NCBI RefSeq assembly: GCF_042648365.1
Contig: NZ_JBHRXI010000029.1
Span: 3,503 to 67,502 of the forward strand
Reading direction: 5' to 3'
DNA from: Lutimaribacter_A marinistellae
GTDB taxonomy: Bacteria > Pseudomonadota > Alphaproteobacteria > Rhodobacterales > Rhodobacteraceae
Length of the DNA: 64,000 nucleotides
Both the position numbers and the translations under genes were made by a program. Every line of letters begins with the position of its first letter. Position 1 is the first letter of the stretch. The notes below the pieces were generated by a model. That model did no database searches, was not told the DNA's origin, and saw only the letters and a program-made list of their open reading frames with translations. This document shows positions 51,762 to 59,015 of the stretch, piece by piece.

Positions 51762-51787
51762 GTTTGGTTTCCTTGTTTGATTTGGAC

Positions 51788-52543
51788 TCAGACGACGATC
51801 CGGCCTTCTACGTAGTGTCGCGCTTCAGCGCTGCGGGGGTGAGGAAAGAACTCGACGGCCGGGCTGTGTTCGACAACTCGTCCATGGTGGAGGAATACGA
51901 CGTCATCGGCCAATCGCCGTGCCTGTCCCACATCGTGTGTCACAAAGACGAGCCGCATCCCCGACCTGCATGTTTCGCACAGGATCTCCTCGAAAGCCTG
52001 AACCGAAGCAGGATCGAGGCTTGCCGTCGGTTCATCGAGCAGGAGGACCTCGGGTTCGGTCGCGAGTGCTCGGGCCAGGGCAAGGCGCTGCGCTTCGCCG
52101 CCCGACAACAGGCGTGCCGGTTGGCGCGCTTTGTGGGCAAGGCCGACCTGCGCAAGCAGTTTGTCGCGGCGGTTCGGATCCTTGCCGCGAGCCTTCAGAA
52201 CGAAGTCGATATTGGCTGCGACCGACCGACGCAAAAGCACCGGTTTCTGAAAAACGAGGGCCTGCCGTCCGGTTGCCGCCTCGGCGGGAATGTCGCCCCA
52301 GGTAATCCGGCCAGAAGAGGGGGCAAGCAGGCCGTGAAGGAGTTTGAGTAAGAGGCTCTTTCCGGCGCCATTCGGGCCCATGATCATGGTGCAGCCTGTT
52401 GCGCCAAGGTCGAGCGACATGGCGTCCAGCACGGTTGCACCTCCCAGGCGGAGCGTAAGATCGCGCACCTCGAGTGGAAAGAGGGGCGACCGACGGGCCT
52501 GCCGGGCGATCGGCGCGAAAGGCAGGGCCGTCATGTCAGACAT
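51788..52543 (-). CDS. tupC: Tungstate ABC transporter, ATP-binding protein
   Basis: 251 residues. Walker A MGPNGAGKS (about 54-62), Q-loop, signature LLSGGEAQRLALARALA (about 145-161), Walker B LLLDEPTASLDP and the switch His in VTHD. Starts at ATG 52543, overlapping tupB by 8 bases; an ATG at 52534 is an alternative. It powers oxyanion uptake. Confidence 0.93.
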   Translation of the reverse strand: MSDMTALPFAPIARQARRSPLFPLEVRDLTLRLGGATVLDAMSLDLGATGCTMIMGPNGAGKSLLLKLLHGLLAPSSGRITWGDIPAEAATGRQALVFQKPVLLRRSVAANIDFVLKARGKDPNRRDKLLAQVGLAHKARQPARLLSGGEAQRLALARALATEPEVLLLDEPTASLDPASVQAFEEILCETCRSGMRLVFVTHDVGQARRLADDVVFLHHGRVVEHSPAVEFFPHPRSAEARHYVEGRIVV

Positions 52544-53234
52544 GGGCCTGCCTCGCTGCGGTCAGGCGAACCGACTGAACCGCTGCATTCACACCCAGGG
52601 CGATGACCAAGAGAACGATTCCGAGCGCCAGAGCCATCGCCAAGTCCCCCTTGGACGTTTCTAGGGCGATAGCGGTGGTCATCACGCGGGTCAGGTGATC
52701 AATGTTGCCCCCGACGATAATCACTGCGCCGACCTCGGCAATTGCACGGCCGAAACCCGCGAGCGCAACAGTGATCAAAGAAAATCTTGCGTCCCAAAGC
52801 AGCGCTTGAACGATTTGCGCTCGGCTGAGGCAGAGCGAGCGGAATTGCTCGGCATATTCACCGTGCAGATCCTCGAGTACCTGGCGGGAAAGCGCTGCTA
52901 CGATCGGGGCGATCAGTATCGTCTGGGCGATGATCATTGCGCTGGGGGTATAAAGCAGCCCGAGGAAGCCAAGCGGACCGGATCGCGAGAGGTGCAAATA
53001 CACGAGAAGGCCCACAACTACGGGCGGCAACCCCATCAGTGCATTCATGACCACCAGCAAGGCGTGTCGACCGCGAAACCGCGCGATTGCTATCAAGGCT
53101 CCGAGCGGCAAGCCAATCGCGCAGGCCAGAATAGTAGCGATGAGGCTCACCCGCAAAGAGAGAAACACGATCTCGACAAGATCAGCGTCGCCAGAGATCA
53201 CCAAGGACAACGCGAGGCCAAAGGCTTCTCCCAT
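52536..53234 (-). CDS. tupB: Tungstate ABC transporter, permease
   Basis: 232 residues, about five membrane segments. The EAA-type loop is SLCLSRAQIVQALLWDARFSLITVALAGFGRAIAEVGAVIIVGGN (about 138-182). Small single-domain permease as in TupB. I use ATG 53234; a TTG at 53243 is too near the GGGAGA site. First gene of tupB-tupC-tupA-regulator. Confidence 0.92.
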   Translation of the reverse strand: MGEAFGLALSLVISGDADLVEIVFLSLRVSLIATILACAIGLPLGALIAIARFRGRHALLVVMNALMGLPPVVVGLLVYLHLSRSGPLGFLGLLYTPSAMIIAQTILIAPIVAALSRQVLEDLHGEYAEQFRSLCLSRAQIVQALLWDARFSLITVALAGFGRAIAEVGAVIIVGGNIDHLTRVMTTAIALETSKGDLAMALALGIVLLVIALGVNAAVQSVRLTAARQAHV

Positions 53235-53377
53235 GCTTTGCAAACTCTCCCGATATGCGCAAAATTTTCGGACAGTCGGAGGTTACGCATGTGTACTCGG
53301 CTTGATCAAGCCATAAAACCCTTCACATCGTGTGATTTGATCAGTGCAAAATTTCCGCACTGCTCTCGTATGTCGGT

Positions 53378-54373
53378 TCAGTTCGCCGGAAGTGGGAAAG
53401 TTATCGATACGCTGGTACCTGTTGTATCCGAATTTGCGCGCATTTCACCGCCGAGGTCCGCAACGAAAGCCTCAATCAGTTGCATACCAAGCCCTGTGCC
53501 CTTGGACGCGCCTTTGACTTTCTGACCACGCCCGTCGTCCTCTATTTCGAGGCGTGCGCAGCCTTCACGACGCCAAAGTGCCACGCGGACATGCCCGGAA
53601 TCTCCGGCCTTAAAGCCGTGTTTGAGGGAATTTGTGACCAACTCGTTCACGATCAAGCCTATCGGAACTGCCAGGCGGCTCGGCAGGGTCAATTCCTCTA
53701 TCTCCGACAGGATGCTGATCTTGCCGCCCTGAACGAGCGAACCTCGCAACCCGTCGACGATACCCTCTATGTATGGCGCTGCGGAGATCTCGGAGATTGC
53801 CCCAGCATCGCTGATGACGTCATAGAGTTGCGCCAAGGCCGCGATACGAAGCTGCACCCGTGACAAGGCTTCGCGCGCTTCACCCGATTGGCCGCGCGCC
53901 TCCATCGACACGATCGAAGAAATCATCGCAAGGCTGTTCTTAACCCGGTGGCTGAGCTCGGCAAACAATCTTTGCGATGCTTCCAGAGCCTCTGCGCGCG
54001 CCTGTTCCGCCAGTTTCCTGGCCGTCACGTCCCGAAAAAGTATCCATAGCTGGCCGTGAACAGGGCCGGGCGCTGCGTGGACCTCGAACCAGCGACCCAT
54101 CGGCACAGCGCTATTCTCGAAATGCAGCGTTTCGCGCCCTATGCCGACGCGGGCATAGGAGTCTATCCAGTGTTGTTCGAGGTCGGGTACCAGTTGGCGC
54201 GCGGTATGTCCTTTGGCGTTTGCAAGTCCGGTCATCTCTTCGAATTGAGCGTTGATATCGACAAAGAGGTAATCGACCGGACGGCCATCGCCATCGGTCA
54301 CGATTTCGCAAAGGCAGAGGCCATCGCCGGTCAGCGAGGTCACCGCCGGAAAAAGATCACGGGACATTGACAT
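53378..54373 (-). CDS. Soluble PAS sensor histidine kinase (HWE/HisKA_2)
   Basis: 331 residues without membrane segments. N-terminal PAS (about 10-115, ICEIV-like start, WFEVHAAPGPVHGQLWILFRDVTARK), then a DHp with ELSHRVKNSLAMISSIVSME (HRxxN, about 140-159) and an ATPase domain (LIVNELVTNSLKHGF; GTGLGMQLIEAFVADLGG). This kinase family commonly feeds PhyR-type GSR pathways, so it is a candidate second input to the phyR at 3092-3916, although distant. There is no linked response regulator. Start ATG 54373, weak ribosome site. Confidence 0.9.
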   Translation of the reverse strand: MSMSRDLFPAVTSLTGDGLCLCEIVTDGDGRPVDYLFVDINAQFEEMTGLANAKGHTARQLVPDLEQHWIDSYARVGIGRETLHFENSAVPMGRWFEVHAAPGPVHGQLWILFRDVTARKLAEQARAEALEASQRLFAELSHRVKNSLAMISSIVSMEARGQSGEAREALSRVQLRIAALAQLYDVISDAGAISEISAAPYIEGIVDGLRGSLVQGGKISILSEIEELTLPSRLAVPIGLIVNELVTNSLKHGFKAGDSGHVRVALWRREGCARLEIEDDGRGQKVKGASKGTGLGMQLIEAFVADLGGEMRANSDTTGTSVSITFPLPAN

Positions 54374-54406
54374 TGCAGCTTGGTCGATTGGTCGAACTGT
54401 TTTTCC

Positions 54407-54426
54407 CGTATGTCATTTTACATACG
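54407..54426. repeat. Inverted repeat between kinase gene and ribBX
   Basis: CGTATGT (54407-54413), CATTTT, ACATACG (54420-54426): perfect 7-bp arms in the divergent promoter region. Possible operator for the kinase gene or for ribBX. Confidence 0.45.
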
Positions 54427-54467
54427 CTTCGGCCTGCCGCAAAGCACAAGTGCGGCGCGTCGAAGCG
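54425..54467 (+). ncRNA. Strong hairpin in the ribBX upstream region
   Basis: CGCTTCG (54425-54431) pairs with CGAAGCG (54461-54467), and GCCGCA (54436-54441) with TGCGGC (54451-54456). The 4-base bridges (GCCT/GCGT) can form G-U, C-G and U-G pairs with one C-C mismatch, so the whole is a nearly continuous stem of about 17 pairs with a 9-base loop. It ends 77 bases before the ribBX ATG. No poly-T follows, and the conserved FMN riboswitch core is absent. Confidence 0.5.
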
Positions 54468-54544
54468 CATCTGCGGCACTGGCATTTGCCGCGTCCGTGG
54501 TCTATTTGCGCAGATGACATGAAAGAGCATAAAGGCGCGATCAG

Positions 54545-55663
54545 ATGAGCTTTGAGACACCGGGCCCGGTCGAGGCGGGATTACGCGACGCGATCAGCCC
54601 CATCGAGGAGATCATCGACGAGGCGCGCAAGGGCCGTATGTTCATCCTGGTCGATCACGAGGATCGCGAGAACGAGGGCGACCTTGTGATACCTGCGGAG
54701 TTTGCCGATGCCGAAGTGGTCAACTTCATGGCGACCCATGGCCGCGGTTTGATCTGCCTGCCGATGGAGGCGGAAAGGATCGAGCGGTTGGGGCTGCCGA
54801 TGATGGCGGTGAACAATTCCTCGCGGCACGAAACGGCATTCACAGTGTCGATCGAAGCCCGCGAAGGCGTGTCGACGGGAATTTCGGCTGCAGATCGCGC
54901 GCTTACCATCAAGACGGCGATCAACGAACAGAACACCATGGCCAGCCTTGCCACGCCGGGCCACGTGTTTCCTTTGCGCGCGAAACGAGGTGGCGTGCTG
55001 GTGCGTGCAGGCCATACCGAGGCCGCGGTCGATATCTCGCGCCTGGCAGGTCTGCACCCTTCCGGTGTGATTTGCGAGATCATGAAAGAGGACGGGACGA
55101 TGGCCCGCCTTCCCGATCTCGTTGAATTCGCGAAGAAACACGGCATGAAGATCGGGACGATCAGCGACCTGATCAGCTATCGCGCCCGCAACGACAACCT
55201 CGTCGATGAAACCGGTAGGCACATGGTCAAGTCGGAGTTCGGAGGCGAATGGGAGATGCGGCTCTTTACCGACCGGACACATGGAATCGAGCACGTGGCG
55301 ATGATCAAGGGTGATATTTCGACTCCTGAACCGGTCCTGACGCGGACGCATGCCCTGCACGAAGCGACCGACATTCTTGGGCTGGGGCCGAAATCGGCGC
55401 GTCAATTGCCACGCGCGATGGAGCGCATTGCCGAGGAAGGGCGTGGCGTTGTCTGCCTGTTCCGCCAGCCGAGAAACGCGCTGTATGCCAGCGAAGGTGA
55501 CGAGGTGCGGACCATCAAGCAGACAGGGACCGGGGCTCAGATCCTCTCGAAGCTCGGGATAAAGGAACTCGTCCTCCTGACGGATTCGCCCGCGACGAAA
55601 TATGTAGGGCTCGACGCTTACGGGCTGACTATTGTCGGGTCTCGTCCGATCTTGAAGGATTGA
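54545..55663 (+). CDS. ribB: 3,4-dihydroxy-2-butanone 4-phosphate synthase with degenerate cyclohydrolase domain (RibBX)
   Basis: 372 residues. The N-terminal DHBP synthase has DHEDRENEGDL (about 37-47) and GHTEAAVD (about 157-164). The C-terminal half keeps the GTP-cyclohydrolase II fold length but lacks the zinc Cys cluster (CxxGDxFxSxxCDC): the matching stretch reads THALHEATDILGLG. It should therefore have only DHBP synthase activity, as described for RibBX variants; a separate GTP cyclohydrolase II must exist elsewhere. Followed 5 bases later by ribH. Confidence 0.93.
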   Translation: MSFETPGPVEAGLRDAISPIEEIIDEARKGRMFILVDHEDRENEGDLVIPAEFADAEVVNFMATHGRGLICLPMEAERIERLGLPMMAVNNSSRHETAFTVSIEAREGVSTGISAADRALTIKTAINEQNTMASLATPGHVFPLRAKRGGVLVRAGHTEAAVDISRLAGLHPSGVICEIMKEDGTMARLPDLVEFAKKHGMKIGTISDLISYRARNDNLVDETGRHMVKSEFGGEWEMRLFTDRTHGIEHVAMIKGDISTPEPVLTRTHALHEATDILGLGPKSARQLPRAMERIAEEGRGVVCLFRQPRNALYASEGDEVRTIKQTGTGAQILSKLGIKELVLLTDSPATKYVGLDAYGLTIVGSRPILKD

Positions 55664-55668
55664 TTGAA

Positions 55669-56220
55669 ATGGCCGGAACAGAAACGCATTACACATTGCC
55701 ACGCCCCGAATTCGACAAGCCGGTGAAGCTGTTGATCGTGGTTGCCCCCTACTACAGGGACATTGCCGACAACCTGATCGCAGGCGCAAAGGCCGAGATC
55801 GAGGCGGTAGGCGGAACCTGGGATTTGGTCGAAGTGCCGGGTGCGCTAGAAGTGCCTACGGCGATCGGGCTTGCGGACAGAAAAAGCAATTTCGATGGTT
55901 ACGTCGCGCTTGGTTGCGTGATCCGGGGCGAGACGACGCATTACGACACCGTGTGCAATGATTCGAGCCGGGCGATCCAATTGCTTGGTCTGCAAGGCTC
56001 GTGCATCGGCAACGGTATCCTGACGGTCGAAAACCGCCCACAGGCCGAGGTGCGTGCCGATCCGGCAGAGATGAACAAAGGCGGGGGCGCGGCCGCTGCC
56101 GCCTTGCATCTGATCGCGCTGAGCCGTAAGTGGGGCGCTTCGACCAAGGGGGTAGGGTTTCGCCCGCCTTCCGACTCGATCCAGATCGCAGAGACCGACA
56201 ACGGATCCACCACAGCATGA
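55669..56220 (+). CDS. ribH: 6,7-dimethyl-8-ribityllumazine synthase
   Basis: 183 residues from ATG 55669 (GAAGGA upstream). Family motifs: VVAPYYRDIADNLIAGA, VPGALEVPTAI and GYVALGCVIRGETTHYD with the catalytic His. The C terminus is longer than in short ribH types (KGGGAAAAALHLIAL ... ending in TDNGSTTA). It condenses the DHBP and RibD products. It overlaps nusB by ATGA. Confidence 0.96.
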   Translation: MAGTETHYTLPRPEFDKPVKLLIVVAPYYRDIADNLIAGAKAEIEAVGGTWDLVEVPGALEVPTAIGLADRKSNFDGYVALGCVIRGETTHYDTVCNDSSRAIQLLGLQGSCIGNGILTVENRPQAEVRADPAEMNKGGGAAAAALHLIALSRKWGASTKGVGFRPPSDSIQIAETDNGSTTA

Positions 56221-56693
56221 AGACCCCAAAGTCATCCAGCGCCGAGACCCGGCAGATGCGCGCCGCGGCGCGTCTATACGCCGTGCAGGCGTTGTTCCAG
56301 ATGGAGCGCTCTGGCCAGATCACCGATCAGGTGGTCCAAGAATTCCTCGATCACCGTTTCGGGGAAACCTACGAAGGTGAAGAGATGGCGGATGGCGATA
56401 TCACGCTGTTCAGGAAACTGGTCGAAGATGCCGTCAGCTATCAGGCCAGGATCGACCAGATGACCGATCGGGCCTTGGTCGAGAAGTGGCCAATTGCGCG
56501 GATCGATCCGACGCTGCGGGCACTGTTTCGTGCGGCAGGTGCCGAGCTTGTCGCGGATGGTACGCCTCCAAAGGTGGTGATCACCGAATTCGTTGACATC
56601 GCGCGCGCGTTTTTCCCTTCGGGGAAAGAGCCGAAATTCGTAAACGCTGTACTTGACCACATGGCACGTGAGGCAAAGCCCGAGGCCTTTTGA
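56217..56693 (+). CDS. nusB: Transcription antitermination factor NusB
   Basis: 158 residues. NusB pattern: MRAAARLYAVQALFQME (about 15-31), IDPTLRALFRAAGAEL and PPKVVITEFVDIARAFF, then KFVNAVLDHMARE. It acts in rRNA antitermination with NusE. The ATG overlaps the ribH stop (ATGA), so the ribBX-ribH-nusB order is one operon. A stem-loop follows at 56711-56739. Confidence 0.96.
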   Translation: MKTPKSSSAETRQMRAAARLYAVQALFQMERSGQITDQVVQEFLDHRFGETYEGEEMADGDITLFRKLVEDAVSYQARIDQMTDRALVEKWPIARIDPTLRALFRAAGAELVADGTPPKVVITEFVDIARAFFPSGKEPKFVNAVLDHMAREAKPEAF

Positions 56694-56710
56694 TCGGTTT
56701 GCGTTGAATT

Positions 56711-56739
56711 CGGCCCACCACCTCGGCGGTGGTGTGCCG
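56711..56739 (+). terminator. Stem-loop after nusB (possible terminator)
   Basis: CACCACC (56716-56722) pairs with GGTGGTG (56728-56734); outer CGGC/GCCG extend it to 11 bp around a C-T mismatch. There is no T-tract, so termination here would be factor-dependent or weak. Confidence 0.4.
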
Positions 56740-56821
56740 GTGCATTTGGTCGCGCTCCCTTTCGGTTTACTCGCGCATGACATGCGCTATCTTGAATGAA
56801 AGGAAGGCAAGGAGTCCGATC

Positions 56822-57124
56822 ATGCCGAAACTCATTCGTTTGTACATCACCCAAGTCATCATCGGTTTTGCAATCGCCGGGGCCTTTGTCGGCGGTCTGT
56901 TGGCGCTCAACGTTGCCCATCTGTGGGATCTTGTCAGAAACTCCGACGCCGGCATCTTTGCCGTTTTCCTGCTATGGTTCATGAACGGCATCGTGTTCGC
57001 CGGCGTCCAGTTCGCCTGGAAAATCATGAGCATGGCGGAAAAGCCCGGCGGGCCGCGTCGCGGCTCCCCTGTCGTCGAGCATTTCGAGCCTGCTTATGTA
57101 CGACAGGAGGCAACGCGCCGCTAA
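56822..57124 (+). CDS. Small two-span membrane protein
   Basis: 100 residues. Two hydrophobic segments (about 8-30, YITQVIIGFAIAGAFVGGLL, and 42-65, GIFAVFLLWFMNGIVFAGVQF), then a basic cytoplasmic tail. AAGGAG lies before ATG 56822. It stands alone between nusB and mmcB; no family recognised, but such proteins are common in Rhodobacteraceae. Confidence 0.75.
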   Translation: MPKLIRLYITQVIIGFAIAGAFVGGLLALNVAHLWDLVRNSDAGIFAVFLLWFMNGIVFAGVQFAWKIMSMAEKPGGPRRGSPVVEHFEPAYVRQEATRR

Positions 57125-57365
57125 CCGAATCGGGGATGTGTGGCGGGACCACCGCAACCGTGCGGCGTTGATTCCCGAGGACCTGTATATACAGGTGGGC
57201 GCCAGGTAACCGGACCAGGATCCGGACAGAGCCAGCTCCCTCGGAATTGCTTAAGGCCACCGGAATGCAACCGTTCACAAGAAGGGCAGAACCCGCCACG
57301 CACTTAGCTAGGCGTCCGCGCGGCGCGCGGCAAGGGTCAGGAACAAAATTTCCTGATTGCAATTT

Positions 57366-57380
57366 GTTCACTTATTGTTC
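57366..57380 (+). promoter_or_regulatory. LexA (SOS) box before mmcB
   Basis: GTTC-ACTTATT-GTTC matches the alphaproteobacterial LexA operator GTTC-N7-GTTC. Its end is 13 bases before the mmcB ATG. Confidence 0.82.
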
Positions 57381-57393
57381 ACATTCTGTCCCC

Positions 57394-57822
57394 ATGCTGG
57401 ATATGACACCGGGACAACGATTGGCGCGTGGCGTGGCGCGTCATCTCGCGAGCCTTGGTTTTGCGACGATCGAAGAGTTTGTGCCCGACCGTGGCCTGCG
57501 CGTGGACGTCATGGCATTGGGCCCGAAGTCCGAGTTGTGGGTCATCGAATGCAAGTCGAGTAGGGCCGACTATCTGGCTGACACCAAGTGGCGCGGTTAT
57601 CTGGAATGGTGTGATCGGTTCTTTTGGGCGGTGGATACCGATTTCCCGACGGAACTGCTGCCGCCAGAGACCGGCTTAATCATAGCTGACGCCTATGACG
57701 CCGAGATCGTGCGCATGTCTCCCGAGGACAAACTTGCACCAGCACGGCGCAAGAAAGTTATTCATAAGTACGCCATGAACGCTGCTCGCCGCTTGCAAAG
57801 CTTACGCCATCCTATGGCCTGA
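57394..57822 (+). CDS. mmcB: MmcB family DNA repair protein
   Basis: 142 residues from ATG 57394; an ATG at 57403 is equally possible. MmcB features: GQRLARGVARHLASLGFATIEEF, VDVMALGPKSELWVIECKSSRADY (a PD-(D/E)xK-like E-x-K core) and WCDRFFWAVDTDFP. MmcB is an SOS-controlled nuclease-like protein that protects against mitomycin C damage. The LexA box directly upstream fits this regulation. Confidence 0.93.
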   Translation: MLDMTPGQRLARGVARHLASLGFATIEEFVPDRGLRVDVMALGPKSELWVIECKSSRADYLADTKWRGYLEWCDRFFWAVDTDFPTELLPPETGLIIADAYDAEIVRMSPEDKLAPARRKKVIHKYAMNAARRLQSLRHPMA

Positions 57823-57886
57823 TTAGCCTTGAAGGGCAGATGACCTCAGAAGCTTTCGCGCAGCCGACTTGCAACAAGGGACCTGT

Positions 57887-58072
57887 TTACTTGACGCTTC
57901 GCGCGGCTTGCGCTGCTGCGCGGATCTCGTCGGCGATCTCCTCGGCTTCCTCAGGTTCGAAGTCCATTGGTATCTCGATGCCCGTCGCCTCGATGAACAG
58001 ACGCACCATACCTTGATCGGTCGGCCCGATCTGTAGGTTTGCCTCGATGTCCCGTTCAGTGTTGATACCCAT
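57887..58072 (-). CDS. Small acidic protein (DUF6324-like)
   Basis: 61 residues: MGINTERDIEANLQIGPTDQ, then VRLFIEATGIEIPMDFEPEEAEEIADEIRAA. It is a small beta-plus-helix protein conserved in Rhodobacteraceae, function unknown. GGAG lies 13 bases before ATG 58072. It is divergent from the GNAT gene and converges on mmcB. Confidence 0.78.
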   Translation of the reverse strand: MGINTERDIEANLQIGPTDQGMVRLFIEATGIEIPMDFEPEEAEEIADEIRAAAQAARSVK

Positions 58073-58151
58073 GCCGCTTTCTCCGGATGACAGGCGCCCG
58101 TGCTAGCTGTTACCAGCTTGAGAATCAAGCCGGCAAGGGCTTCAGTAGGGC

Positions 58152-58646
58152 ATGTCCGATTTCGATGACACTCCGACACTACGCCGATTCCGGGCCGATG
58201 ACGCGCCTTGGCTCGTTGAGCGTCACGCAACGCTCTATGCTCGCGATGAGGGTTTCGATGACAGTTTCGGGCCACTTGTGGCGGGGATCTTGTCGGATTT
58301 CGTCGCTCATCACGACCCAGAACGCGAGCGCGGCTGGATTGCCGAGCACAAGGGGCACCGTTTAGGCAGCATTTTCTGCGTTGCGGGAGGAGCGGACGCG
58401 GCCAAGCTGCGGCTGTTTCTGCTGGTGCCCGAAGCGCGCGGTAAGGGCCTTGGCAAGCAATTGCTCGGGGCCTGCATGGGCTTCGCCCGAAAGGCGGGAT
58501 ACTCCGAAATGGTTCTCTGGACGCATGAAAGCCACCGGGCCGCTTGCGCGCTTTACAAAGCCTCCGGTTGGCAGTTGATCGACAGCAAACCAGTTCACAG
58601 TTTCGGTGTCGATCTTGTAGAGCAAAGCTGGAAAATTCGGCTCTAG
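58152..58646 (+). CDS. GNAT family N-acetyltransferase
   Basis: 164 residues. The GNAT acetyl-CoA loop is VPEARGKGLGKQLLGACMGFARKAGY (about 97-122), with VLWTHESHRAACALYKASGW following. It resembles MarR-linked GNAT enzymes but without the MarR domain. Substrate unknown. The tRNA-His gene follows. Confidence 0.9.
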   Translation: MSDFDDTPTLRRFRADDAPWLVERHATLYARDEGFDDSFGPLVAGILSDFVAHHDPERERGWIAEHKGHRLGSIFCVAGGADAAKLRLFLLVPEARGKGLGKQLLGACMGFARKAGYSEMVLWTHESHRAACALYKASGWQLIDSKPVHSFGVDLVEQSWKIRL

Positions 58647-58692
58647 GGGCCTTGCAAATGGCGGGCCGCTTAGGTAAATCGCCCTCCACGGT

Positions 58693-58769
58693 GCCGCCTT
58701 AGCTCAGTTGGTTAGAGCGCTGGATTGTGGATCCAGAGGTCCCCTGTTCAAGCCAGGGAGGCGGTACCA
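58693..58769 (+). tRNA. tRNA-His (GUG)
   Basis: 77 nt including encoded CCA (58767-58769). The anticodon arm is CTGGA-TTGTGGA-TCCAG with anticodon GTG. The acceptor stem is GCCGCCT/AGGCGGT, the discriminator is A (58766) and the base before G1 is T, so there is no encoded G(-1):C73 pair. This is the unusual form known from part of the Alphaproteobacteria. Confidence 0.95.
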
Positions 58770-59015
58770 TAAAACCTTTCTCCCGCAATTCCGAACGACT
58801 CGCGGCCGAATGGCTGTCGTGGTTCTATCGCTCTTGGTCACCGCCATGGGTTGTAGGGTGTAGCGGTCGTTAGCCCATATGGATCAAATTGGGTAAGTGT
58901 GGGACGCGCCTGCGGCCCAAATTGCTCTCCCTGCGCGATTTTTTCTTTACGGCTTTCTCGGCCTCTCTCACATTCGGTTCCAGATTTTTTTGCCAAGTGA
59001 TTGAGGGGGCATGCA

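Noticed and set aside
54430..54545. FMN riboswitch before ribBX
   Set aside because: The conserved multi-junction core sequences are not present; only a simple hairpin is seen.
58693..59015. tRNA-His as an integration site for the RTX region
   Set aside because: No integrase and no repeat of the tRNA 3' end were found downstream within the window.
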